Shown here: in pieces, positions 49,539 to 56,863 of the stretch | Layout of the letters: each line of letters starts with the position of its first letter | How positions within the stretch are numbered: the first letter of the stretch is position 1 | Assembly (NCBI GenBank): GCA_041394245.1 | Contig: JAWKIR010000004.1 | Location: 310,001-374,000, forward strand | DNA length: 64,000 nt | From: Acidimicrobiales bacterium | GTDB lineage: Bacteria > Actinomycetota > Acidimicrobiia > Acidimicrobiales > Aldehydirespiratoraceae | Direction of reading: 5' to 3' | Position numbers and translations under genes: made by a program | Notes under the pieces: model-generated | Database searches by the model: none | What the model saw: the letters and a program-made list of their open reading frames with translations, nothing else | What the model was told of the DNA's origin: nothing

Positions 49539-49843
49539 CGGTCTTCCTCCGTCATCAGATTGCGAACCGTATCCAACGGGACGCCCATGAGTTCGAGAAG
49601 GATCTGGAGGTCTTCACGGGTTCGCATCGCGTCGGTCATGCGGACTCCGAGTCGCTGGACGAGGTCGTCGGGCGCTCGGAGTGATCGGGCGAGTGCGTTG
49701 GACAGTTCGGGCAGCGGGGTGGCGAGTTCCTCGAGCCGGTTCGCGCAACGGGCGCAGAGGGCGACGTGGCTGTCGACGTCGGCGGGCGTGCCGTCCTCGA
49801 GCCACCGCTGCAGCGTTCGCGTCGACGGATGGAGCCACCTCAC
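49535..49843 (-). CDS. zinc-binding anti-sigma factor (ZAS)
   Basis: A 102-residue protein with the anti-sigma zinc motif His26-x3-Cys30-x2-Cys33 (SHVALCARC). The C-terminal ~60 residues are helical, with no clear membrane span, so this is a cytosolic ZAS that probably senses redox or metal state. GTG 49843 gives the GTGA overlap with the sigma stop and has GAAGG 9 bases upstream; an ATG at 49852 would have no spacing from it. It lies directly after its likely sigma partner. Confidence 0.85.
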   Translation of the reverse strand: MRWLHPSTRTLQRWLEDGTPADVDSHVALCARCANRLEELATPLPELSNALARSLRAPDDLVQRLGVRMTDAMRTREDLQILLELMGVPLDTVRNLMTEEDR

Positions 49844-50499
49844 GGCTGCCATCCTTCGAGGGATGCGGCCAGTACCCGTCGGGCCCGCAGGAGCCGGGTC
49901 TTCACGGTCGGCAGGGGAACATCGAGTACCTGCGAGATCTCTTCGTAGCTGAGACCTTCCACCTCGCGCAGGACGACCACCGAGCGGCTCAGATCGTCGA
50001 GCTCGCGCAGTGCCGTCCCGAACGCGTCGATGGAGATGCTCGCCTCGACCCGGGCCTCGACCGATGTGTGGGGCGGTCCGGGATGCTCGGGCAGATCGGC
50101 GGGGTCGACGTGGACGTCGCGTCGACGGCGGAGGGCGGAGATCGCCGTGTTGTGGGTGATCCGCAGCAACCAGTTCTTCAGCGGCGCGTCGCCGCGGAAC
50201 GACGGAAGGGCTTGCCATGCCTTGAGCAGCGCGTCCTGGGCGACGTCCTCGGCCATCTCGTGGCTGCGGGAGACGGACAGGGCGACCCGGTACACGGCGT
50301 CGGCGTGGCGCCTGGTGAGCTCGGCAAGCGCTTCGGCCGGGTCCATGGCGAGCAGATCGGCATCGGGCCGCGAAGGAGCCGGGTCGGAGGATCGGTCCGG
50401 TGTCGGGCGGGTCGGCGGGGAGGTCGACGGGTCGAGCGAGCCCGCCATCGCGAGCAGGTTCTCCCACCACGGATTCCGTGGACGCAGCGCCGCCGTCAT
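49840..50499 (-). CDS. ECF-type RNA polymerase sigma factor
   Basis: A 219-residue group IV sigma factor. Region 2 (~58-127) reads HEMAEDVAQDALLKAWQALPSF and NWLLRITHNTAISALRRRR; region 4 (~155-210) reads LSRSVVVLREVEGLSYEEISQVL and PTVKTRLLRARRVL. The first ~50 residues are Pro/Ser-rich and not conserved, so a start further inside (e.g. Met52) is possible. Its activity is probably held by the adjacent ZAS protein, and the operon continues into an MscS-like channel. The 277-bp gap upstream probably holds its promoter, but I could not assign one. Confidence 0.9.
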   Translation of the reverse strand: MTAALRPRNPWWENLLAMAGSLDPSTSPPTRPTPDRSSDPAPSRPDADLLAMDPAEALAELTRRHADAVYRVALSVSRSHEMAEDVAQDALLKAWQALPSFRGDAPLKNWLLRITHNTAISALRRRRDVHVDPADLPEHPGPPHTSVEARVEASISIDAFGTALRELDDLSRSVVVLREVEGLSYEEISQVLDVPLPTVKTRLLRARRVLAASLEGWQP

Positions 50500-50723
50500 G
50501 GCATTTCCGACGCACGACACGTGCACAAGGTCGCGTGCAACGGAAATCGAGAAATCCCGCGACAAATCGCGACGTCGCAGCGTCGGGTTGAGTGCCGTGG
50601 CTCCACGGCCCGGTCGCCAGAAACGCAAGGTGCCATCTTCGCAGGAATTCACGAGGACGAGACGGTCTTCGATCCACGAGAACGTCGACTGCGGCACACC
50701 CAACCCGCCTACGCAGTCGGCCA

Positions 50724-50759
50724 GTCAGGGGGCGCATCCTTCGGGGTGTGCCCCCTGAC
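50724..50759. terminator. 16-bp hairpin with UUCG tetraloop
   Basis: Bases 50724-50739 pair with 50744-50759, closed by c(UUCG)g, an exceptionally stable tetraloop; two of the 16 pairs are G-U wobbles. It starts 18 bp after the stop of the deacetylase gene on the minus strand, so it is probably its terminator, though no T-run follows. It also lies in the gap upstream of the sigma gene; the rest of that gap (50500-50723) shows nothing I can assign. Confidence 0.75.
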
Positions 50760-50776
50760 GCGTGCCCCGGCCTCCG

Positions 50777-51508
50777 CTAGGAGGCGGGGTCGAGCAGGCG
50801 GAACGATTCGGCGAGCGCGACGCCGGCGAGACGTCCCTGGCGACGCGCGTCGGTCCGGATCCGGTTGCGGAAGGCAGCGGCCTGGGTGCCGTCGTCGTCG
50901 GCGTCGATCACCATGGTCGTCTCGAACTGGCTCTCGTGCGCGAGAAGGGCCCGGACTTTCGCCTCGACATGCGATTCGCCCACCGACTCGGAGAGGTTCG
51001 GTTCCTCGCTCTCGAAGAGCAGGAGGTGCGCCGGGCGGTGGTGAGCGATGCCGTGCTCGCGGTGGTAGTGGGGATCGCGGGCCGCGACGACGGCGTCGAC
51101 GGTGAGGAAGCCGGCCGCCCGATGGTCGGGGTGCATCCTCCAGCGGCGCCAGGGGTCGTGGCCGAGCACGATCTCGGGTGTGAGTTCCCGGATGATGCGG
51201 GCCACCTCGCGGCGCCGGTCCACGCCGTGGTCGAGCTCGCCGTCCTCGACACCGAGGAAACGGACCTCGCCGGTCGCGCCGAGGCGCCGGGCGGCCTCGC
51301 GCTGCTCGGCCTGGCGCCGCAGGATCAAGGCGGCGGTGTCGGCATCGACGTCCCAGGTGCCCTTGCGCCCATCGGTGCACACCAGCAGATGACAGGTCGC
51401 GCCGGCCTCGCTCCACTTGGCGAGCGTCGCACCGCACTCGAACTCGATGTCGTCGGGGTGCGCGGCGATCGCCAGCGCACTCGCCGGGGTGGGGAGGTCG
51501 ACGCGCAT
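50777..51508 (-). CDS. PIG-L/LmbE-family deacetylase (MshB-like)
   Basis: A 243-residue zinc deacetylase: AIAAHPDDIEFECGATLAKW has the HPDD motif (His17, Asp19/Asp20), and RMHPDHRAAGFLTVDAV supplies the third zinc ligand. Family members remove acetyl from N-acetylglucosaminyl groups, including MshB and Mca of mycothiol metabolism; the LmbE group is broader, so the substrate is open. The ATG starts one base after the stop of the cofC-like gene on the same strand, suggesting one transcript. Ends at a strong hairpin. Confidence 0.82.
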   Translation of the reverse strand: MRVDLPTPASALAIAAHPDDIEFECGATLAKWSEAGATCHLLVCTDGRKGTWDVDADTAALILRRQAEQREAARRLGATGEVRFLGVEDGELDHGVDRRREVARIIRELTPEIVLGHDPWRRWRMHPDHRAAGFLTVDAVVAARDPHYHREHGIAHHRPAHLLLFESEEPNLSESVGESHVEAKVRALLAHESQFETTMVIDADDDGTQAAAFRNRIRTDARRQGRLAGVALAESFRLLDPAS

Positions 51509-51509
51509 G

Positions 51510-52091
51510 TCAGTCGTTCCAGTCTTCCCAGTCGTGGGGGAGGTCGTCGGGGTCGTCGACGTCCCACGCGAGGGAGTCGTCGTCGACCACGGTGAGCGGC
51601 AGCCCGAGTCGTTCGGCTTCGGCACAGTGCCGACGGAACGACTCGGGGCCGTAGGCGAACGCGAAGCCGGCATCGGTGGGCACGCACATCACGTTGGACC
51701 CGTCACGTGCCCGGTCGGGCGCGATGCGCACGCCGGGGCCGGCGACGACCGACAGGTCGAGCGCGGCCGGTAGATCCGCGTGCGCGACGATGGCTCGCGT
51801 GTAGCCGACGCGGGCGGCATGGGCGACGGCCGCCGTGACCGACGGGTTGAGTCCCGTCACCCCGACCGACAGCACCCCCACGTCGTTGCCGTGGGCCCAG
51901 TCGACGACCCCGGAGTCGTCGGTGACGATTCGCACCGGCAGGTCGCGTGCCGCGGCGATCACCCGAGCGGCCATCCGCATCGTGAGTCGTCGTCGCGAAT
52001 CGTGATCGAGAGCGCCGGCCAGACGGGACTTGCTGTCGTCGAAGGACCGGATCGGTATCAACACGACGGTGTCGGCGGTGGGCGTCTGCAC
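51510..52091 (-). CDS. cofC: 2-phospho-L-lactate (or PEP) guanylyltransferase CofC/FbiD
   Basis: A 193-residue nucleotidyltransferase of coenzyme F420 synthesis. It opens VVLIPIRSFDDSKSRLAGALD, the CofC form of the GT-A-like nucleotide loop with Arg and Lys, then AIVAHADLPAAL (metal-binding Asp) and RARDGSNVMCVPTDAGF (phosphate loop). In actinobacteria the enzyme activates PEP or phospholactate with GTP. GTG 52091 gives the usual family N-terminus; an ATG at 52115 is in frame, but a TAGAGT hexamer at 52102-52107 would place transcription start after it. Confidence 0.85.
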   Translation of the reverse strand: MQTPTADTVVLIPIRSFDDSKSRLAGALDHDSRRRLTMRMAARVIAAARDLPVRIVTDDSGVVDWAHGNDVGVLSVGVTGLNPSVTAAVAHAARVGYTRAIVAHADLPAALDLSVVAGPGVRIAPDRARDGSNVMCVPTDAGFAFAYGPESFRRHCAEAERLGLPLTVVDDDSLAWDVDDPDDLPHDWEDWND

Positions 52092-52101
52092 GATGCAGGG
52101 A

Positions 52102-52107
52102 ACTCTA
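52102..52107 (-). promoter_or_regulatory. possible -10 hexamer of cofC
   Basis: TAGAGT on the minus strand, 10 nt before GTG 52091; spacing longer than at other genes here. Confidence 0.3.
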
Positions 52108-52134
52108 CGGACCATGCAAACGGGGGGCCACGTC

Positions 52135-52140
52135 TAGGGT
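52135..52140 (+). promoter_or_regulatory. -10 hexamer of gpsA
   Basis: TAGGGT, 6 nt before ATG 52147. Confidence 0.5.
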
Positions 52141-52146
52141 GATGGC

Positions 52147-53148
52147 ATGAGCATGAATGTCGCGGTGATCGGAGCGGGTTCGTGGGGGACCACGGTCGCT
52201 CATCTGTGTGCCCACAACGAGCCGACGATGATCCACAGCCGACGCCAGGACGTCGCCGATGCGATCAACGAACGCCATGAGAACCCCAGGTATCTGGAGG
52301 GCTACGCGCTGCATCCGGATCTCACGGCATCCACCGACCTGGCCGAAGTCGTCGGATGGGCCGACGTGCTGGTGATGGGGGTGCCGTCGGCGGGTTTTCG
52401 CGAGACGCTCGCCGAGCTTCGCCCTCACCTGCGGCCCTGGGTCCCGGTCGTGTCGCTGTCGAAGGGGCTCGAGCTCGGCACCCGGAAGCGGATGACGGAG
52501 ATCGTCGAGGAGGAGCTCCCCGGTCATCCGGTGGGTGTGCTCACCGGTCCGAACCTCGCGAAGGAGATCCTCGCCGGCAGCGCCGCCGCAGCGGTGATCG
52601 CCTTCACCGACCTGACCATCGCCGAGAAGCTCCAGGGGATCTTCTCGTCGTCGCTGTTCCGGGTCTACACGAATGTCGACGTCGTGGGCTGCGAGATCGC
52701 GGGCGCGTTGAAGAACGTCATCGCACTCGCCGCCGGGATGGCCGACGGTCTCGGAACGGGTGACAACACGAGGGCGGCGGTGATGACCCGTGGTCTCGCG
52801 GAGCTCACTCGGCTCGGTGTCGCGATGGGTGGTGATCCGGCCACGTTCTCGGGCCTCGCCGGGATGGGCGACCTGCTGGCCACCTGCATGAGTCCGCAGA
52901 GCCGCAACCGCTATGTCGGCGAGCAACTCGGCCGGGGCCGCTCACTCGACGAGATCATCGAGGAGATGAACCAGGTCGCCGAGGGCGTGAAGTCCGCCAG
53001 GATCGTGCTCGAGCTGGCGGAGGAGTACGGCGTGGAGATGCCGATCGCCACGGAGATGCGGGCGTGCGTCACCGAGGGGCGGAGCGCCACCGACGCCTAT
53101 CGCGGTCTGGTGGCCCGGCCGGCCACGAGCGAGAACGCTCCCGACTGA
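52147..53148 (+). CDS. gpsA: NAD(P)-dependent glycerol-3-phosphate dehydrogenase
   Basis: A 333-residue enzyme that makes sn-glycerol-3-phosphate for phospholipids. It has the Rossmann loop VIGAGSWGTTVA, VVSLSKGLELGT, TGPNLAKEI with the catalytic Lys region, GALKNVIALAAGMADG with the second catalytic Lys, and SRNRYVGEQLG. ATG 52147 is six bases after a TAGGGT hexamer. The stop overlaps the ATG of the next gene by one base (TGATG). Confidence 0.95.
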   Translation: MSMNVAVIGAGSWGTTVAHLCAHNEPTMIHSRRQDVADAINERHENPRYLEGYALHPDLTASTDLAEVVGWADVLVMGVPSAGFRETLAELRPHLRPWVPVVSLSKGLELGTRKRMTEIVEEELPGHPVGVLTGPNLAKEILAGSAAAAVIAFTDLTIAEKLQGIFSSSLFRVYTNVDVVGCEIAGALKNVIALAAGMADGLGTGDNTRAAVMTRGLAELTRLGVAMGGDPATFSGLAGMGDLLATCMSPQSRNRYVGEQLGRGRSLDEIIEEMNQVAEGVKSARIVLELAEEYGVEMPIATEMRACVTEGRSATDAYRGLVARPATSENAPD

Positions 53149-54563
53149 TGAAGCGGTGGTTGCAGGACCGACGCGGCCGGTCCGGTCCCGATCGCTCGCA
53201 CGCGCTCGACGGGGCGATGATCGGTGATCTCGAGGGGCCGACGGCGGTCGTGGACCGCTACGGACGGGTCGGTGCGGTCGACGGGAGCTGGTGGGTCGAG
53301 TGGGGGGTCGGCGCGCAGGACCGGTGGCGGGTCGCCCACGACGAGGTGGCCGTGCGTCAGTCGCGTGTGGCCGATGCTCCGGTCTACGAGACCTGGATGC
53401 GCGTCCCGGGCGGCGACATCGTGGCGCGGGTCGCCTCCGCCAACGACGGTCTCGGGCGCGTGCTGGTACTCGAGTTCGAGAACCTCTCGCGTGACGCGGT
53501 CTCGCTGGCGGTCGTCGGACGCGTCGCCGGCACTGCGGCGATTGCCGCCGATGCCGACGGTGTGGCGATCGACGGCATCGAGTGGATCCGGGGGGAGCGA
53601 CCCGCCGGCGGCGTACTGGCCACGATCGGCGATCCCTGGGACGTCGTCGCCGACGGGCCCGACGCATCGCGCTCGGCCTGCCATGGCGACGGCGCGTCCG
53701 GTGGCATCGTGCTGGCCCTTCCCCATCGCCAGAAGGTGCAGGTCCATGTGTTGGTCGAGGGCGACTTCCCCACCCGGCCGGTCACTCCCGACGAGATCTC
53801 GGCAGGCTGGCGCACGATCACCGCAGGCTCGCTCGCCATCGACGTGCCCGACGTCGACCTCGGAGAGGCCTGGAATCGCATCCTCCCCGATCTGATCGTG
53901 CAGGCCGGGTCACTCGACCCGCGCACCGCAGCGGAAGCGGCGGTCGCGCTCGACATCGCCGGGCTCCACGACGAAGCCGACCGGGGCCGGGCGACCGTCG
54001 TCGCCGCAGCCGAGGACGGCACCGTGCGCGGTGTCGATGCCGTCGCGGCGTTGCGGGCGCTCGCCTCGCGTGACCTGTTGGCCGGCCACGAATCGGGTCT
54101 CGCCGACCTCGCCGGGCCGCTGGCGGCAGCTGCCGGGACTGCGCTCGACGCGCCGACGCTCTCGCAGGTGGCGCGAGCGCTCGAGGCCGTCGCGCCGGCC
54201 GCGGCGGCCGATGCTCGCGCCGCCGCGGCCCGAGCGGTCGGCACCTTCGCTCCCGACAGCGCGCCGGCGGCCGCCGCCGACCGCGTGCTCGCGTCCGTGG
54301 TCGCCGCACCCGACCCAGGCGTGGTCCATCTCCTCCCGTCGGTTCCGGAGGCGTGGCTCGGTCAGCCGATCGACGTCAGGTCCTGCGGCACGCCCAACGG
54401 TCGCGTGTCGTTCAGCATCCGCTGGCACGGACCCCGTCCAGCCCTGCTGTGGGAGCGTCTCGGGGGCAGCGATGCGGTGGAGCTCCGCTGCCCCGGCCTC
54501 GACCCGAGCTGGTCGTCGCTCGAGCGCTCGGGTGAGGCGCTCCTGGCCGAACCGCCGTCGTAG
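53148..54563 (+). CDS. protein of unknown function, possible glycosidase-like architecture
   Basis: A 471-residue cytosolic protein. The N-terminal ~200 residues look beta-rich (VYETWMRVPGGDIVARVAS, LVLEFENLSRDAVSLAVVG), the middle ~200 are alanine-rich helices, and the end (VVHLLPSVPEAWLGQPIDVRSC ... VSFSIRWHGPRPALLWE is split by a short loop) resembles the small C-terminal beta domain of (alpha/alpha)6-barrel glycosidases. No catalytic motif is recognisable. It is translationally coupled to gpsA. Function unknown; the architecture remark is inference. Confidence 0.65.
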   Translation: MKRWLQDRRGRSGPDRSHALDGAMIGDLEGPTAVVDRYGRVGAVDGSWWVEWGVGAQDRWRVAHDEVAVRQSRVADAPVYETWMRVPGGDIVARVASANDGLGRVLVLEFENLSRDAVSLAVVGRVAGTAAIAADADGVAIDGIEWIRGERPAGGVLATIGDPWDVVADGPDASRSACHGDGASGGIVLALPHRQKVQVHVLVEGDFPTRPVTPDEISAGWRTITAGSLAIDVPDVDLGEAWNRILPDLIVQAGSLDPRTAAEAAVALDIAGLHDEADRGRATVVAAAEDGTVRGVDAVAALRALASRDLLAGHESGLADLAGPLAAAAGTALDAPTLSQVARALEAVAPAAAADARAAAARAVGTFAPDSAPAAAADRVLASVVAAPDPGVVHLLPSVPEAWLGQPIDVRSCGTPNGRVSFSIRWHGPRPALLWERLGGSDAVELRCPGLDPSWSSLERSGEALLAEPPS

Positions 54564-54869
54564 TCAGCGGTCGAGCCAGGCGGCGGCGATCCCGATCGCC
54601 GCGATGAGCTGCCCCGAACGCTCGTGACCGATCACGCCGCGTCCGCCGATCGCCCCGATCGATCCACTCGACCCGATGGACAGGATCGACCCGCTCGATC
54701 CGACCGACAGGAGCGAGCCGCTCGAGCCGATCGAGAGGGCGGAACCGGCCGATCCGAGCGACGCGACCGAGAACGCCGACAGCGCGGAGTAGGCCGAGGC
54801 AACGCTCGCCGCGCTGCGAAACGACAGCACCGATGCCCGGGAGCGGTGGGAGCGCAGGTTCTCGATCAC
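54564..54869 (-). CDS. Ser/Gly nonapeptide-repeat protein
   Basis: A 101-residue protein with four tandem 9-residue units at 43-78: SALSIGSSG, SLLSVGSSG, SILSIGSSG and SIGAIGGRG, preceded by looser Ser/Ala-rich units from residue 22. Alternating small polar and aliphatic residues suggest a beta-solenoid or stacked beta structure. A basic N-terminus (ENLRSHRSRAS) and a hydrophobic end (QLIAAIGIAAAWL) flank it. GTG 54869 is supported by a TACGGT hexamer 7 nt upstream. No function known to me. Convergent with the gpsA operon and divergent from rnhB. Confidence 0.7.
   Translation of the reverse strand: MIENLRSHRSRASVLSFRSAASVASAYSALSAFSVASLGSAGSALSIGSSGSLLSVGSSGSILSIGSSGSIGAIGGRGVIGHERSGQLIAAIGIAAAWLDR
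54636..54743 (-). repeat. four 27-bp tandem coding repeats
   Basis: These bases encode the four nonapeptide units of the Ser/Gly repeat protein; the units are similar also at DNA level, so the tract can expand or contract in 27-bp steps. Confidence 0.7.
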
Positions 54870-54876
54870 TCGCGCC

Positions 54877-54882
54877 ACCGTA
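54877..54882 (-). promoter_or_regulatory. -10 hexamer of the Ser/Gly repeat gene
   Basis: TACGGT on the minus strand, 7 nt before GTG 54869. Confidence 0.5.
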
Positions 54883-54901
54883 GTCGGACCGTGCAATGGA
54901 C

Positions 54902-54907
54902 TACCGT
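54902..54907 (+). promoter_or_regulatory. -10 hexamer of rnhB
   Basis: TACCGT, 7 nt before ATG 54915; excludes the long upstream frame. Confidence 0.5.
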
Positions 54908-54914
54908 CCCGTCG

Positions 54915-55616
54915 ATGGCCACCACCGCGCCGCAGCTGCGTCGATCGATCAAGGGCAAGGCTCCGGGTCTTCGCCTCGAGCGGGACCTGTGGGCCGACGG
55001 GTGCGACATCGTGGCGGGGATCGACGAGGTCGGTCGTGGTTCGTGGGCCGGACCCCTCACGTTGGCTGCGGTGGTGGTGCCCCGTCAGAGGAAGCTCTAC
55101 AAGGTCCGTGACTCGAAGATGCTGACGGAGGCCGAGCGCGAGTTGATGTTCGACCGGATCATGGATTGGGCCGAGCACGTGGCCGTCGCCCATGCGACGC
55201 AAGAGGAGTGCGACGAGTTGGGCATGTCGGCAGCCCAGAAGCTGGCGGCGCAGCGCGCACTCGCCCAGCTCCCGGAGCCGGTCGACCACGTGCTCGTCGA
55301 CGGCAACTGGGACTTCGTCGAGACCCATGCAACCACCACGATCGTGAAGGGCGACGCGATCAGCATCTCGATCGCGGCGGCGTCGATCGTGGCCAAGGTG
55401 ACCCGTGACCGCATGATGCGGGCGTGGGATGTCGATCATCCCGCGTACGGGTTCGCCGGCAACAAGGGCTATCCCTGTCCACGTCACAAGGCGGCACTCG
55501 CCGCGTTCGGGCCGAGTGCGATCCATCGCCGTCGTTGGGCGTTCATGGACGATCTGCGCTGGACGGGGCTCCCTCGGGTTGCCGACGACGACGAACCCCA
55601 GCTCGGCTTGTTCTGA
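54915..55616 (+). CDS. rnhB: ribonuclease HII
   Basis: A 233-residue RNase HII that removes RNA primers and misincorporated ribonucleotides from DNA. It has the motif AGIDEVGRGSWAGPL with Asp37 and Glu38, HVLVDGNWD with the third acidic residue, and DAISISIAAASIVAKVTRDR with the last Asp. The C-terminus NKGYPCPRHKAAL and HRRRW follows the family. The start is set by the TACCGT hexamer seven bases upstream. Confidence 0.95.
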   Translation: MATTAPQLRRSIKGKAPGLRLERDLWADGCDIVAGIDEVGRGSWAGPLTLAAVVVPRQRKLYKVRDSKMLTEAERELMFDRIMDWAEHVAVAHATQEECDELGMSAAQKLAAQRALAQLPEPVDHVLVDGNWDFVETHATTTIVKGDAISISIAAASIVAKVTRDRMMRAWDVDHPAYGFAGNKGYPCPRHKAALAAFGPSAIHRRRWAFMDDLRWTGLPRVADDDEPQLGLF

Positions 55617-55626
55617 TCATCGGCCG

Positions 55627-55632
55627 TAGCCT
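55627..55632 (+). promoter_or_regulatory. -10 hexamer of the 120-residue membrane protein gene
   Basis: TAGCCT, 6 nt before ATG 55639. Confidence 0.5.
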
Positions 55633-55638
55633 CGCCCC

Positions 55639-56001
55639 ATGCGCAACCGGCTCGCCGTCCCCGTTCTGCTCGGGTGGACGTTGTTCGTCTGGGTCAGCCG
55701 AATCCGCAACATCCTCGACGACGACGGCATCTCGGGCGGCGGGCGAGCATGGCGCCTCGGTGCCGCCGTGCTCTTCGTCGTGTTGGCCGTCGTCGTGTTC
55801 GTCGCCCGGCGTCGGCGTTCGCCCCGCGCGGCGGCGCTGCTGGGCGGGCTTGTCGTGTGGACGATCGGCTGGTGGTCGATCCGCGGCGTCGGCATCCTCC
55901 TCGATCCCAACCACGCGGTCGGATTCAAGGTCGTGCACTCCGTGTTGATGATCGTGTCGATTGCCCTGGCGATGTGGGCCTGGACCCGCCGCGACGGGTA
56001 A
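55639..56001 (+). CDS. small multi-spanning membrane protein
   Basis: A 120-residue protein with four hydrophobic segments (LAVPVLLGWTLFVWV, LGAAVLFVVLAVVVFVA, ALLGGLVVWTIGWW, VVHSVLMIVSIALAMWAW) and short basic loops (RRRRSPR). I do not recognise a family; it looks like a conserved small actinobacterial inner-membrane protein. It has its own leaderless promoter hexamer and lies 22 bp after rnhB. Confidence 0.7.
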   Translation: MRNRLAVPVLLGWTLFVWVSRIRNILDDDGISGGGRAWRLGAAVLFVVLAVVVFVARRRRSPRAAALLGGLVVWTIGWWSIRGVGILLDPNHAVGFKVVHSVLMIVSIALAMWAWTRRDG

Positions 56002-56014
56002 CGTTCTCCCCGTT

Positions 56015-56344
56015 ATGGGTCAGCCGGTCACGTTCCTCTCCACCACCTCGCCGAAGCCGGGCGTACTCCGCTTCGAGCTCAACCGAAGCCTGACGGGCAT
56101 GGGGCACGAGCGCTACTCGGCCGGCGACGAGATCCTCGGCAATCGCCCACCCGACGTGCTGGCGCGGCGGGTGTTCGCATCCGGCCAGGTCGACGCGATC
56201 CACATCTACGGCTCGATGGTCACGGTGACGTTGGCCAGCACCGACGCCGGCGATGTCGAGACGGTGCTGCGCGAGCTCTACACGTACTACGTGCCGGGTG
56301 TGGAGATCCCCAGCGATGAGGAACTCATCGCCATGGTGGAATGA
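56015..56344 (+). CDS. stand-alone Nfu N-terminal-domain protein
   Basis: A 109-residue protein matching the N-terminal domain of NfuA/Nfu1 scaffold-carrier proteins: TTSPKPGVLRFELNRSL is the T(P/S)NPxxLKF motif, and LARRVFASGQVDAIHIYGSMVTVTL is the conserved core. In most Nfu proteins this domain is fused to the Fe-S-binding NifU C-domain; here the latter is a separate gene at 10631. It may guide the Fe-S carrier to targets. It starts 13 bp after the preceding stop, in the same direction. Confidence 0.82.
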   Translation: MGQPVTFLSTTSPKPGVLRFELNRSLTGMGHERYSAGDEILGNRPPDVLARRVFASGQVDAIHIYGSMVTVTLASTDAGDVETVLRELYTYYVPGVEIPSDEELIAMVE

Positions 56345-56380
56345 GCAGCGTCGAGTAAGCAGGGTGGAATAGGCCGGGTT

Positions 56381-56746
56381 CTACTCCGAGACGAGAGTTC
56401 CCCCGAAGGCGACCCGGCCACGCGCATCCTGGCCGAAGAGCACGTGGACGTGCTCTGCTCGTGTGCCGGCCACTCCTGCCACGGCGGCAGACAGCTTCGG
56501 GGCGACTGCAGCGAAGTCGTCGGGGTGCGGGTGGCGTCGAGCCGAGACCGTCACGAACACGGGGGTGACATCACCGGGCACCGGTCCTCCGGACTCGGCG
56601 TAGTGATGTCGGCCGAGGGTTCGGAGGCGGACCCACGTGCGGCCGGGGTCGGACCCGAGCGCGTCGCCGATCGCGTCGGCGAGTCGTCGCGCGAGGTCAC
56701 CGGACACCTCCGCGTCGGTGACGATCTCCACGTCGACAATCGGCAC
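56381..56746 (-). CDS. tautomerase/MIF-superfamily protein
   Basis: A 121-residue protein that begins V(fMet)-Pro-Ile-Val-Asp-Val, so after Met removal Pro is residue 1, the catalytic base of 4-oxalocrotonate tautomerase relatives. The rest (ADAIGDALGSDPGRTWVRLRTL ... HVLFGQDARGRVAFGG) gives the beta-alpha-beta fold, about twice the length of 4-OT, like the MIF/cis-CaaD group. Substrate unknown. GTG 56746 is chosen from its TACTGT hexamer and from the Pro1 rule. Confidence 0.75.
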   Translation of the reverse strand: MPIVDVEIVTDAEVSGDLARRLADAIGDALGSDPGRTWVRLRTLGRHHYAESGGPVPGDVTPVFVTVSARRHPHPDDFAAVAPKLSAAVAGVAGTRAEHVHVLFGQDARGRVAFGGTLVSE

Positions 56747-56752
56747 GTCAGC

Positions 56753-56758
56753 ACAGTA
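56753..56758 (-). promoter_or_regulatory. -10 hexamer of the tautomerase gene
   Basis: TACTGT on the minus strand, 6 nt before GTG 56746. Confidence 0.45.
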
Positions 56759-56850
56759 GCCGGGTCCTGATCCGAGTCGGAGTGCGAACGTCGGGCCCGG
56801 CACGACGGTGTGGGCCGACAAACCGGCGGGTCGAGTGCGTTCGCTCGTTC

Positions 56851-56856
56851 TACGGT
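56851..56856 (+). promoter_or_regulatory. -10 hexamer of the VOC-family gene
   Basis: TACGGT, 7 nt before GTG 56864. Confidence 0.5.
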
Positions 56857-56863
56857 GACGGAT

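Noticed and set aside
54624..54914. 97-residue N-terminal extension of RNase HII
   Set aside because: The extension is antisense to the Ser/Gly repeat gene, Arg/Asp-rich and outside the family; ATG 54915 with its TACCGT hexamer gives a standard-length enzyme.
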